A DNA stretch of 64,000 bases, from assembly GCF_005280585.1 (NCBI RefSeq), contig NZ_SZVO01000004.1, positions 186,001-250,000 on the forward strand, given 5' to 3'. Origin of the DNA: Dyadobacter frigoris. Lineage in GTDB: Bacteria > Bacteroidota > Bacteroidia > Cytophagales > Spirosomataceae. The position numbers and the translations under genes were made by a program. The notes under the pieces are model-generated. The model saw only the letters and a list, made by a program, of their open reading frames with translations. It was not told the origin of the DNA and searched no databases. The first letter of the stretch is position 1. Every line of letters begins with the position of its first letter. Shown here piece after piece: positions 26,359-34,877 of the stretch.

Positions 26359-26610
26359 ATGAAAACGTTAAAATCCAAGGTATTAACATTTATTGCGATC
26401 GCCGCTATCGCAACTTTTTCTATTACCGCTCAGGCTGCACCTGGAAATTATTCTACTCAGGACTCAACAAAAATGGATAAAAAGATGTCCAAAATGAGTC
26501 ATAAAAAAGATGATAAGATGGGTAAAATGGATGGGAAAATGGGTAAAATGAATGACAAAATGGAGAAGAAAGGTAAAATGTCCAAAAAAGATTCTACCAT
26601 AAAAAAATAA
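26359..26610 (+). CDS. Small secreted Lys-Met repeat protein, candidate oxidant sink (83 aa)
   Basis: Signal peptide at residues 1-26 (MKTLKSKVL ... ITAQA), mature protein of 57 residues. The mature part has nine methionines (16%), and every one follows a lysine (KMDKKMSKM, DKMGKMDGKMGKM). It has no Cys, Trp or Phe, and only one His and one Tyr. It resembles short secreted Met/Lys pentapeptide-repeat proteins seen next to ECF sigma factors (MXKDX type, from memory) and the methionine-rich MrpX peptide of Azospira. It would present many oxidisable methionines to periplasmic oxidants, to be recycled by the MsrP-like enzyme and MsrB. It carries its own copy of the ECF promoter motif and ends at a strong terminator. 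Metal binding by the Met-rich chain is the main alternative. Confidence 0.8.
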   Translation: MKTLKSKVLTFIAIAAIATFSITAQAAPGNYSTQDSTKMDKKMSKMSHKKDDKMGKMDGKMGKMNDKMEKKGKMSKKDSTIKK

Positions 26611-26623
26611 TTCAGATTGTGCG

Positions 26624-26654
26624 AAAAGGAGGGATTAAATGTCCCTCCTTTTGT
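26624..26654. terminator. Bidirectional terminator, overlapping the DUF1801 stop
   Basis: AAAAGGAGGGA (26625-26634) pairs with TCCCTCCTTTT (26642-26652), then T-rich. It separates the Met-rich protein gene from the convergent DUF1801 gene, whose last codon lies inside the loop. Confidence 0.85.
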
Positions 26655-27105
26655 TTTTATAAAGGGATTCGTAAAGACTAATCCAATCTTTTGGACTCAT
26701 TTTTGATGCCAGTTCTCCAATCAGCTTAAAGGGTATCTCATTGCTCTTTTTAAAACGCAGGCAACTTTTTCCCATGTCAGGTTTTGTCTTAACGTGTTTT
26801 GGATATTCACCGGTGAACCATTTCATAATGTCTTCATTGGCATAAATACCCATATGATAAACGGCGATGAAATTTTTTTGAGAAGCCACATTCATGAAAG
26901 GCAGCGGTAATGAAGGATTGCAATGATAGCCATCCGGATATATCGAGTGCGGAATCACATACCCAATCATGCCATAGCTCATAACCTCCGTAAATCCTGA
27001 CGGCAGGTTTTCCAGAATTACTTTTCGCAATTCGTTAATGGCAGATTTTCTGTCATCCGGAAGTGAATCCACGTATTCCTGGGGTGTAGTGGCGTTGGAT
27101 TGCAT
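26635..27105 (-). CDS. DUF1801-family protein (156 aa)
   Basis: Cytoplasmic protein of the DUF1801 (YdhG-like) family. Motifs: TPQEYVDSLPDDRKSAINELRKVI, EVMSYGMIGYVIPHS, NFIAVYHMGIYANEDI and GKSCLRFKKSNEIPFKLI. The fold is related to the iron-chaperone frataxin, but the biochemical role is unknown. The start ATG at 27105 fits the family N-terminus. It is a single-gene unit, convergent with the Met-rich protein gene; there is no evidence it belongs to the sigma regulon. Confidence 0.85.
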   Translation of the reverse strand: MQSNATTPQEYVDSLPDDRKSAINELRKVILENLPSGFTEVMSYGMIGYVIPHSIYPDGYHCNPSLPLPFMNVASQKNFIAVYHMGIYANEDIMKWFTGEYPKHVKTKPDMGKSCLRFKKSNEIPFKLIGELASKMSPKDWISLYESLYKNKRRDI

Positions 27106-27263
27106 TTGATGAGTTGATTTATATGGAAGTCTAAAATTAAGAAGTCTTGGAAATAAACAGCGTTATGGCTGATATTTTTTAATCCTTTGGTTATTTATTT
27201 ATCAAATTATTTTGAAAGGATATTGGCAAAGCGAAAATAGAATTTTATTTGATAACTCAGGAG

Positions 27264-27456
27264 GCTCCTATGGAGTCGGGAATTTGGCAAGATTCAGCAT
27301 TTCTATGAACAAGGTGCTCCAAAGGAGCGTTGCAAAAGTAATTTTTGATCAAAATATAAAAATCCAAAACCGTTAATTTATCTTGATTTTACCCCTTTGG
27401 GGTATCTTGTTTATAGAAAAAGCTGGGATCCCGGTACGTTTAACTCCTTTTGGAGT
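27264..27456. repeat. Cluster of four REP-like palindromes with covarying stems
   Basis: Within the 675-bp gap 27106-27780. The cores are CTCC-TAT-GGAG (27265-27275), GCTCC-AAA-GGAGC (27316-27328), ACCCC-TTT-GGGGT (27391-27403) and AACTCC-TTT-GGAGTT (27442-27456). The second and third are inverted copies of a longer unit: TTTCTATRAACAAGRTR precedes the palindrome in both, and their stem differences are compensatory. No transposase lies within the window near them. An open frame across the region (27373-27576) has no coding support. Confidence 0.65.
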
Positions 27457-27780
27457 TTCCTGTGATTGTCTTAAATTTATCTCTGGAGCCAGGAGTTCTT
27501 TTGAATAGGAAATTTTAAATGAATATTTCTTGGTTGTTGCGTGTATATACATAACCGTTACAATGAATTGCTGCAATTAACTTTGAGAATTCGTTAACCG
27601 CTGATTTGGCTTAAATGTCAAGATATAACTTTTGAAAACTGATTTAACGGTTACTTTTTCATGATCATTTCTAATAGATTTGTTTACATTGGAAAATTTT
27701 GTTGAATTCTTAATTTGTTATTATTGAGAAGTTTACGAAATTGAAAATATCATTCCTATAATCTTAAAAATCCCAACTCT

Positions 27781-28668
27781 GTGAAATTAACTATTCGGAA
27801 TCTTCAAAAAACTTATCCAAATGGTGTTCAGGCGCTGAAAGGTATAAATCTGATCATTGAAACCGGAATGTTTGGTTTGCTTGGTCCAAACGGTGCGGGC
27901 AAATCCTCACTAATGCGTACAATTGCCACCTTGCAGGAGGCCGACGCGGGAAGTATTTTTCTGGATGAACTTGATGTGCTCAAAGACAAAGCCGAGGTTC
28001 GTAAGATCCTGGGATATTTGCCACAGGAATTTGGGGTTTATCCAAAAATCAGTTCTGAGCTGATGCTGGATCATATTGCTCAGTTAAAAGGAATTCTGAA
28101 TGCCAATGAAAGAAAACAAACTGTTGCTGCTTTGCTCGACAGGGTGAATTTATATAACGACCGCAAAAAACATCTTGGTACGTTTTCCGGTGGTATGAAA
28201 CAGCGGTTTGGGATCGCTCAGGCACTTTTAGCTAATCCTAAACTGATTATTGTGGATGAACCAACGGCAGGACTTGATCCGGCGGAACGAAACCGTTTTT
28301 ACAATTTATTAAGTGAATTAGGAGAAAATACAATTGTAATTCTCTCAACCCATATTGTTGAAGATGTGCGGACATTATGCAGTGATTTTGCCATTATTTG
28401 TAAGGGAGAAGTACTCAGGAATGGCAATCCGGATGAAGCTGTAAAAGAACTGAATGGTAAAATTTACAGCAAACTCATCGATAAGGGCGATAAGTTGGGT
28501 TACAGGGGAAATTATCAGGTTATTTCTGAACAAATGAAGAGCGGAAAACTGGGAATCAGGATCTTTTCTGAAATTGATCCTGGAAATGAATTCTTACTGG
28601 CCGAACCTGTTTTGGAAGATATTTATTTCCATCAGATAGCCAGCAAACCGGATACAATTGCGCTGTAA
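27781..28668 (+). CDS. ABC transporter ATP-binding protein (295 aa)
   Basis: ABC-2-type ATPase. It uses a GTG start at 27781. Walker A is GPNGAGKSS (residues 35-43), the Q-loop is LPQEFGVYP, the signature is FSGGMKQRFGIAQAL, Walker B is LIIVDEPTAGLDP, and the switch His is in STHIVED. The C-terminal 75 residues form a domain typical of ATPases that energise ABC-2 permeases. The next gene, 57 nt downstream, encodes the permease fused to an M1 peptidase; the two form an exporter operon. The substrate is unknown. Confidence 0.94.
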   Translation: MKLTIRNLQKTYPNGVQALKGINLIIETGMFGLLGPNGAGKSSLMRTIATLQEADAGSIFLDELDVLKDKAEVRKILGYLPQEFGVYPKISSELMLDHIAQLKGILNANERKQTVAALLDRVNLYNDRKKHLGTFSGGMKQRFGIAQALLANPKLIIVDEPTAGLDPAERNRFYNLLSELGENTIVILSTHIVEDVRTLCSDFAIICKGEVLRNGNPDEAVKELNGKIYSKLIDKGDKLGYRGNYQVISEQMKSGKLGIRIFSEIDPGNEFLLAEPVLEDIYFHQIASKPDTIAL

Positions 28669-28725
28669 GTCGCTTGTTCCAATTCCTGTTGTTAAATAAT
28701 CCCTTTTTTCAAAAAAGACTCCGGC

Positions 28726-31700
28726 ATGTTCCGTCAAATATTTTCGTTCGAAATAAAATACCGTTACAACCGTCCTGCGACCTGGATTTACTTTTTCATT
28801 TATTTCCTTGTCGGTTTTCTTTCCGTGGCAGGAGGTTGGTCTGCCGCTTCGGAAAAGGTAATGTATAACGCTCCCTGGACCATCGCGGAAGGAAATTTAT
28901 TTTTTAGTTTCACCATGATGATGGTTTGTTCCGCCGTTATGGGTGTCCCGTTATACCGCGATATTGAATACCAGACCCGCAATTATTTTTACGCCATTCC
29001 CATTACAAAAGGAGGCTATTTCTGGGGAAGATTTTTCGGGTCTTTTGTATTTGTATTATTGATCGGAACCGGTTTTAGTTTTGGAACTTTGGCTGGAAGT
29101 TTCATTGGTCCGGCGTTTGGCTGGATTCCTTCCGAAAGAGTTGGCAGTTATGGCCTATGGAATTATTTCTATCCCTACTTCGCCTTCGCCATAGGAAATT
29201 TACTATTGTCGTCTACAATATTTTTTGCGCTTGTTTCCTTTACCAGAAATATAAAAGTGATTTATTCCGCCAGTATTCTTTTACTGATCGCTTATCTGCT
29301 GGGAAATTTTTTGGTGAGGGATATTGAAAATCGTGATCTTGTCAAGCTGCTCGATCCGTTTGCAATCAACACTTTCAATCTGGAAACCCGTTTCTCGACA
29401 CCTTATGAAAAGAATAATTTACTTGTCCCGCTAACCAGCGTTTATCTGTTGAACCGGCTGATATGGTTAGGATTATCTATCGCGCTGATTTTGTTTACTT
29501 ATTATCAATTTAGTTTTCAAAAGTTCTTACAACCTGAAATTTCCAGAGAGAAAAAATCAGGAAAGGAAAAGGATGAAAAAGCACCTGCTCTCTTAAAACA
29601 TGTAATGCAGCAGTTTGGTGGAGGGTATAAAAAAACCATTTTGTGGAATCTTACCAGAATTGAGTTTTTGAATATTGTCAGAGACAATTATTTCAGGGCG
29701 ATTTTATTGGGAGGACTGATTTTTCTGGTACTGGATATCTGGATCGGGAACACATTATATAGCGTAGGGGACAGGCCGCTTACGATTTTTGTAATGGATT
29801 TTAAAGGCTTTGATTACACGGTCTTTATTTTTATAATCCTTCTTTTTTACACGGGAGAGGCCGTTCACCGGGAAAAAACAACGCGTTATAATATTCTAAA
29901 TGACGCACTTCCGGTTTCCAATACGATCCTGTATTTATCAAAACTTTTCGGACTTTTTGGTATCGCCGTTATCATGGCCACGATACCGCTTTTCGTGGGA
30001 ACCATCATCCAGACGCTCAAAGGTTTTACGGATTATAACCTGCCTGTTTATTTTATCGATCTGTATTTGCTGACATTACCAGGCTTTATCCAGATGATCC
30101 TTTTATCCTTTGCTGTGCATGTCATTGTCAACAATAAATTTGCAGGGCATGGCGTAGCGATGCTTATTTGGGTGGCCATGTTTCTGCTTCGGAATTTTGG
30201 GGAATTCGATTACAATCTGTTCTTTTACTTCTTTACGCCCGAATACAAATGGTCGGACATGAATGGTCTTGGGCATTTTGGCAAGCCGCTTTTCTGGTTT
30301 AATTTTTACTGGCTTTTGTTTGGTTCATTGCTGGCAACGATCGCTTATCTGTTTTTTCAACGTGGTGTTGTAGGTGGTTTTAAAGAGAGAATCCGTGTAG
30401 CAAAAGAACGGTTTTCAGGAGTTCCAAAATTCCTGGTTCCGGTATTTTTTATCGGTTGGTTAGCCAGCGGGGCCTATATTTATTATAACGTCAGTTATCT
30501 AAACGATTATTACAGCGTTTCGGAGCAAAGGACGAATCAGGCTTTGTACGAGAAAAAAATGAAGAAATACGAAGGCTTGCCGCATCCAAAAGTGACGAGC
30601 CTTATTCTCAAAGCTGATATTTTTCCGGAAGAAAGAAGGATCAATATGTATGCCAAAATGCTGATTAAAAATAAAACGAATAAGCCCATCCAAACGATTC
30701 ATATGCTGGATAATGAAAATCTGGAATACAAGCTTATTTATAATGGCAAAAGCCTGAAATTCACGGAACCGCTGCATCAGCCTTACTCAAAATTTACCTT
30801 TTTCAAAAAAGGTGATAAAGTGGCCGGGTATCGGATTTACAAGCTTGAAAAAATCATGCAGCCTGGTGATTCTGCGGTGATGGAAATCTATTCCGTGAAG
30901 GAAAATAAAGGTTTTTTGAATAACGGTTTCAGCAGGGAAGTTTTATACAACGGCACATTTTACAGCGGCGGTTTTCCGCATATGGGTTATCAGGAAAGCC
31001 TGGAACTGGAAAGTGACGAGTATCGGAAAAAGCTTGGCTTGAAAGAAAAGAAGGATGATTTACCACCACAAAACGATCCAATTGGGCGCAGTACCATGTT
31101 GTTCAATGACAATGCGGATCTTATGCATTTTGAAGCTACGGTGAGTACCAGCGCTGATCAGATTGCTATTGCGCCTGGGTATTTACAAAAGAGTTGGGTA
31201 GAAAAGGGACGGAAATATTTCTACTACATCCAGGACACGCCTATACAATTATTTGAAAGCGTTTTGTCTGCACGATACGAAGTTTTACGGGAACCGCTGA
31301 AACTGGATAACGGGAAAAAAGTGAATATCGAAATATTTTACGACAAACATCATCCTTATAACCTGGACCGCTTTAAAGCTGCCTATGTGGACGGACTGAA
31401 ATATTTTTCGGATGTGTACGGGCCGTTTCAATTCCGCCAGATGCGGCTAATGGAATTTCCAAGATATGCAGGATTTGCACAAAGTTTCGCCAACACTGTT
31501 CCTTATTCAGAAGCTTTTGGCTGGGTAGCGGATTTTAAAAGTCCTGACGATTTTGACTATACCTATTTTGTGACAGCACATGAATTGGCGCATCAATGGT
31601 GGGGACATCAGGTTTCTCCAAACAAAACGAGAGGTTCCAATCTGATATCCGAGGCTTTGGCAGAATATACTGCACTCATCCTTACAGAAAGAAAATACGG

Positions 31701-32367
31701 AAAGGATAATATGAAACGCTTTTTGAAAGATGAGCTTGACAGATATTTACGTGGCCGGGCAAATGAAGCCAAAAAGGAAAATACTTTTATAAACTGCAAC
31801 CGTCCGTATGAGTGGTACAACAAAGGAAGTCTGGTAATCTACGGTCTTCGGGATCTGATAGGTGATACTGCTGTAAATCATGCGCTTCGGGAATTCAGGG
31901 ATGAATTTGCACTTCGGGAAAATCCACCTTTTCCGGGAAGTAATGACCTGTTTTTTTACCTGAACAAGCATACGCCTGATTCACTTAAATACTATCTTAA
32001 TGATACCTGGAAGAAAATTACCTTGTACGAAAACAAATCTGAAAAGGTGACTTCCAAACCATTAGGGAAGGATTTTTACGATGTTAAATTCTCGTTTACT
32101 ACGAAAAAATTGTATGCCGACAGTTCAGGAAAAGAGACTGTTGCGCCTATGAATGATTATGTGGATATTGGAATTTTCGCAGCGGAATCAAAAAATAAGT
32201 TGGGACAGAAACAGATAAATCCTTTATTTCTGAAAAAATACAAACTTAAACCAGGTACACAAACAGTTACAATTCGTGTAAAAGGTAAACCTGTCAAAGC
32301 TGGAATTGATCCTTATAACAAACTGATTGACCGTATCCCGGATGATAATTTGAGCGAAATTGATTAA
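28726..32367 (+). CDS. ABC-2 permease fused to an M1-family aminopeptidase (1213 aa)
   Basis: The N-terminal ~590 residues hold two ABC-2 permease halves, each with about six hydrophobic segments, joined by a charged cytoplasmic loop (KSGKEKDEKAPALLKHVMQ). From ~590 onward is a periplasmic gluzincin: zinc motif H952-E-L-A-H956 (TAHELAHQWWGH) and a third ligand Glu in SEALAEYTALI about 19 residues later. The M1 exopeptidase motif GxMEN is not obvious; an LMEFPRYAGFAQ segment sits at its place. The fusion is well known in Bacteroidota but the substrate is not. It partners the ATPase upstream. It may cleave peptides while or before they are transported. Confidence 0.92.
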   Translation: MFRQIFSFEIKYRYNRPATWIYFFIYFLVGFLSVAGGWSAASEKVMYNAPWTIAEGNLFFSFTMMMVCSAVMGVPLYRDIEYQTRNYFYAIPITKGGYFWGRFFGSFVFVLLIGTGFSFGTLAGSFIGPAFGWIPSERVGSYGLWNYFYPYFAFAIGNLLLSSTIFFALVSFTRNIKVIYSASILLLIAYLLGNFLVRDIENRDLVKLLDPFAINTFNLETRFSTPYEKNNLLVPLTSVYLLNRLIWLGLSIALILFTYYQFSFQKFLQPEISREKKSGKEKDEKAPALLKHVMQQFGGGYKKTILWNLTRIEFLNIVRDNYFRAILLGGLIFLVLDIWIGNTLYSVGDRPLTIFVMDFKGFDYTVFIFIILLFYTGEAVHREKTTRYNILNDALPVSNTILYLSKLFGLFGIAVIMATIPLFVGTIIQTLKGFTDYNLPVYFIDLYLLTLPGFIQMILLSFAVHVIVNNKFAGHGVAMLIWVAMFLLRNFGEFDYNLFFYFFTPEYKWSDMNGLGHFGKPLFWFNFYWLLFGSLLATIAYLFFQRGVVGGFKERIRVAKERFSGVPKFLVPVFFIGWLASGAYIYYNVSYLNDYYSVSEQRTNQALYEKKMKKYEGLPHPKVTSLILKADIFPEERRINMYAKMLIKNKTNKPIQTIHMLDNENLEYKLIYNGKSLKFTEPLHQPYSKFTFFKKGDKVAGYRIYKLEKIMQPGDSAVMEIYSVKENKGFLNNGFSREVLYNGTFYSGGFPHMGYQESLELESDEYRKKLGLKEKKDDLPPQNDPIGRSTMLFNDNADLMHFEATVSTSADQIAIAPGYLQKSWVEKGRKYFYYIQDTPIQLFESVLSARYEVLREPLKLDNGKKVNIEIFYDKHHPYNLDRFKAAYVDGLKYFSDVYGPFQFRQMRLMEFPRYAGFAQSFANTVPYSEAFGWVADFKSPDDFDYTYFVTAHELAHQWWGHQVSPNKTRGSNLISEALAEYTALILTERKYGKDNMKRFLKDELDRYLRGRANEAKKENTFINCNRPYEWYNKGSLVIYGLRDLIGDTAVNHALREFRDEFALRENPPFPGSNDLFFYLNKHTPDSLKYYLNDTWKKITLYENKSEKVTSKPLGKDFYDVKFSFTTKKLYADSSGKETVAPMNDYVDIGIFAAESKNKLGQKQINPLFLKKYKLKPGTQTVTIRVKGKPVKAGIDPYNKLIDRIPDDNLSEID

Positions 32368-32487
32368 AATGCGCCAAACAGGAAATAATTTTATTTTGTA
32401 ACAATTGTTATTGCCTTATTTTTTTTTAACTACCGAATTTGGCTAATCATCTGTAAAAATTTTAAAGTGTTAAATTTATTCTAAGTG

Positions 32488-33189
32488 ATGAAACAAATCA
32501 GTAGTAAAGTTTTTCAGATCAGCCTGGGCTCTGTTAATGTCTTTTTAATTGTGGATGACGGTCTGACACTCATTGATACGGGGATGAAAGGAAGTGCGGA
32601 TAAAATATTTTCAGCAATAAAAAAGGGCGGAAAAGATCCTGGAAATATAAAAAGAATTATACTTACCCATGCGCATCCGGATCATTCAGGAAGTGCTGCG
32701 GAAATAAGCAGAAGACTAAATATCCCTGTTTTTGCACATTACATTGATGCGGCATTAATTGAGAAAGGAGTTGGCGTCCGTGAACCAACATATCTTTCAC
32801 CAGGAATAATTAACTGGCTTATCTATAACATATTTATCAAACGTTCTGATAGAAATATAGAGCCGGTTTTGGTGGAAAAGAAATTGTCGGACCATGATAT
32901 TTTACCTATCGCCGGAGGTATTCAGGTTATTCATACACCCGGGCACAGCGCTGGACATGTTGCCTTGCTGATCAAAGAAGAAGGTGTTTTAATTGCCGCA
33001 GATTTGTGTGCAAATTTTGTCGGACTGGCGCTTAGTACCGTTTATGAAGATAAAGATCTTGGTGTAAAAAGCTTGGGAAAAGCAGCGGAATTTAAGTTTG
33101 ACAAAGCACTTTTCGGTCATGGCAATCCGCTTGAAAAAGATGCCAGCCAACAGTTGAAGAATTTCTATAATAAGTTAATCGCTGAATAG
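32488..33189 (+). CDS. MBL-fold metallo-hydrolase (233 aa)
   Basis: Metallo-beta-lactamase-fold hydrolase with a binuclear metal site. Motif HxHxDH is ILTHAHPDHSG near residue 65. The third His is in VIHTPGHSAGHVALL, Asp in LIAADLCANF and the last His in LFGHGNPL. A GTG three bases upstream is in frame, but the ATG at 32488 (MKQISSKVFQISLG) is preferred. No signal peptide, so it is cytoplasmic. The substrate could be a thioester, lactone or other; the sequence does not say. A perfect palindrome TAACAATTGTTA (32399-32410) lies 78 nt upstream. Confidence 0.9.
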   Translation: MKQISSKVFQISLGSVNVFLIVDDGLTLIDTGMKGSADKIFSAIKKGGKDPGNIKRIILTHAHPDHSGSAAEISRRLNIPVFAHYIDAALIEKGVGVREPTYLSPGIINWLIYNIFIKRSDRNIEPVLVEKKLSDHDILPIAGGIQVIHTPGHSAGHVALLIKEEGVLIAADLCANFVGLALSTVYEDKDLGVKSLGKAAEFKFDKALFGHGNPLEKDASQQLKNFYNKLIAE

Positions 33190-33196
33190 AAATTAT

Positions 33197-33242
33197 TCTG
33201 GCTCATTTCGGATTATCAAAATCTTTGATGAGCCAGATTTGT
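33197..33242. terminator. Bidirectional terminator between MBL and VOC genes
   Basis: TCTGGCTCAT (33197-33206) pairs with ATGAGCCAGA (33228-33237), followed by TTTGTTT. The genes are convergent. Confidence 0.8.
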
Positions 33243-33243
33243 T

Positions 33244-33729
33244 TCAGGCATTATCATAGGCTTCCTGCAAAAGTGCAATATCAAGCTTTGTCATTTTCAT
33301 CATCGCCTGCATCACGCTCTGTGCCTTAACGGGATCTTTGGAACCCATCAACTCGCCTAAAATGGAAGGGACGATCTGCCAGGAAATGCCAAATTTATCT
33401 TTCAGCCATCCGCACTGGCTTTTGGATCCGCCTTCTGATAGTCGTTCCCACAAATCATCAACCTCTTCCTGCGTTTTACAATCAACAAAAAAAGAAATTG
33501 CTTCCGTAAATTTAAAACTGGGCCCTCCATTAAGGCCATAGAATGTTTGTCCTTCCAATTCAAATGTCGCTGTTATAACATTACCGGCAGATCCAGGACT
33601 TTCTCCTGGTAATCGGTTTACATTCAGAATTTTTGAATTTTTGAAAATGGAAATATATGAATTCATCGCTTCTTCCAGTTGATTGTCGTACCATAGAAAC
33701 GGGGTTATCTTTTGCATACTGCTGAACAT
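33244..33729 (-). CDS. VOC-family (PhnB/glyoxalase-like) protein (161 aa)
   Basis: Vicinal-oxygen-chelate fold of the PhnB / '3-demethylubiquinone methyltransferase' annotation group, which does not methylate quinones in practice. Motifs: ITPFLWYDNQLEEAMNSYISIFKNS, FELEGQTFYGLNGGPSFKFTEAISFFV and SQCGWLKDKFGISWQIVP. The C-terminal SKDPVKAQSVMQAMMKMTKLDI is also typical. The ATG at 33729 is used; M5 is an alternative. Cytoplasmic, single-gene unit, function unknown. Confidence 0.88.
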   Translation of the reverse strand: MFSSMQKITPFLWYDNQLEEAMNSYISIFKNSKILNVNRLPGESPGSAGNVITATFELEGQTFYGLNGGPSFKFTEAISFFVDCKTQEEVDDLWERLSEGGSKSQCGWLKDKFGISWQIVPSILGELMGSKDPVKAQSVMQAMMKMTKLDIALLQEAYDNA

Positions 33730-33910
33730 TTAGGTTTGAAAAAATAACGACTCCGGGATTGTTATTTTTCCGGATTTATTATGACAAAAATAGATAAATC
33801 CCAATTCATAAACAGGGTTTGAAAACGACTTTATCAGGGGGTATTTGCGACTTTTATTTTTGATTAAAACAATGTCTGATTCTACTGAAAAACAACAGAT
33901 TTTTATGAAT

Positions 33911-33955
33911 AAAAAAACCTGCTTGCGACATTTTGAAGTCGGAGCAGGTTTTCTC
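33911..33955 (-). terminator. Terminator for the lipoprotein gene on the minus strand
   Basis: Inverted repeat AACCTGCT ... AGCAGGTT with an inner CGAC/GTCG stem. On the minus strand it is followed by seven T. It lies about 40 nt past the stop at 33993. Confidence 0.75.
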
Positions 33956-33992
33956 TATACGCTGTATGCAAAATGTCAATTAGAAAAATTTC

Positions 33993-34658
33993 TTAAAACA
34001 TTACAAAACTGTCATTTTCCCATTGTGTGGTGTGAAATTTATAGGGGTATACAGGTCTGAAAGAATAGTAATAAGTTACCACACCCGACGACTCATTTTC
34101 CTGTGCAATGAAAGTGATATTTTCGGGTATTTTTGAAGCCTGCGCTTCTTCCATCGTTTTGTATAGAATGAGACTGGCTTTTTCCAGATGAGCTATTTGG
34201 TCAACAGGGATTTGCAGGATTTTTGTCCCGTCATAACAATGCGTGACCATAGTTCCGGCCGTATCGTCCCAGTGATAATCCAATCCAACAGGAAGCACTA
34301 TCCGAGTAAATATTGAAAATGTCCGGGCATAAGCCGGGAAGTTGTGATTTTTCTTTACTGAATCACTTGTCGACTCATTTCCCGAATAAAAACCTACAAA
34401 TCCGCTTGAATAAACAAATGAACATTGGGTCTTGTAGGCAGTATATTCCGAAGAAGATGGCAATTCTGACCTGTTGCCGGTTCCGACCTGTTTTTCAATT
34501 TTCATCAACCCCCAGGTTTTATTTTCAATCAGGGGCAGGACATCGTCTTTTTTAATGACAATATCTTTTTCATCCTCTTTGGTAAGTTCTTTGTCTGTGC
34601 AGGCAAAATTTACTATCAGCAATATTATTACACAATAGTAGCGCATTAAGGTTTTCAT
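33993..34658 (-). CDS. Hypothetical lipoprotein (221 aa)
   Basis: Signal peptide MKTLMRYYCVIILLIVNFAC, with the Cys at residue 20 as probable lipidation site, followed by an acidic linker (TDKELTKEDEKD). The mature domain of about 185 residues has no motif I recognise. It contains a NKTWGLMKIEKQVG segment and a Tyr-rich C-terminus (YYYSFRPVYPYKFH), suggesting a beta-rich fold. It is a single-gene unit with its own terminator. Confidence 0.72.
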   Translation of the reverse strand: MKTLMRYYCVIILLIVNFACTDKELTKEDEKDIVIKKDDVLPLIENKTWGLMKIEKQVGTGNRSELPSSSEYTAYKTQCSFVYSSGFVGFYSGNESTSDSVKKNHNFPAYARTFSIFTRIVLPVGLDYHWDDTAGTMVTHCYDGTKILQIPVDQIAHLEKASLILYKTMEEAQASKIPENITFIAQENESSGVVTYYYSFRPVYPYKFHTTQWENDSFVMF

Positions 34659-34877
34659 ATAGTAGAATTTTTCATGAATAATAAATAAGATTAATCTTTT
34701 ATTACTAAGATACTACGGATATGAAGAGGGTTGTTGTCTCTGTAAATTTAAGAAAAAATGTAATAATAATTATTATTGTATATACAATTATTTTGATATT
34801 CTTGTAGAATACTGACTAGTGCCGAATTGATAATTTCAGAACATGAAATAAACATTGAATTATTGGTGATCCCTGAC

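Noticed and set aside
27373..27576. 67-codon open frame on the minus strand
   Set aside because: It runs through the REP-like palindromes and has no protein-like pattern; the hairpins explain the sequence better.
32399..32410. TAACAATTGTTA palindrome upstream of the MBL-fold gene as operator
   Set aside because: Short A/T-rich palindromes are expected by chance here and nothing links it to a regulator.
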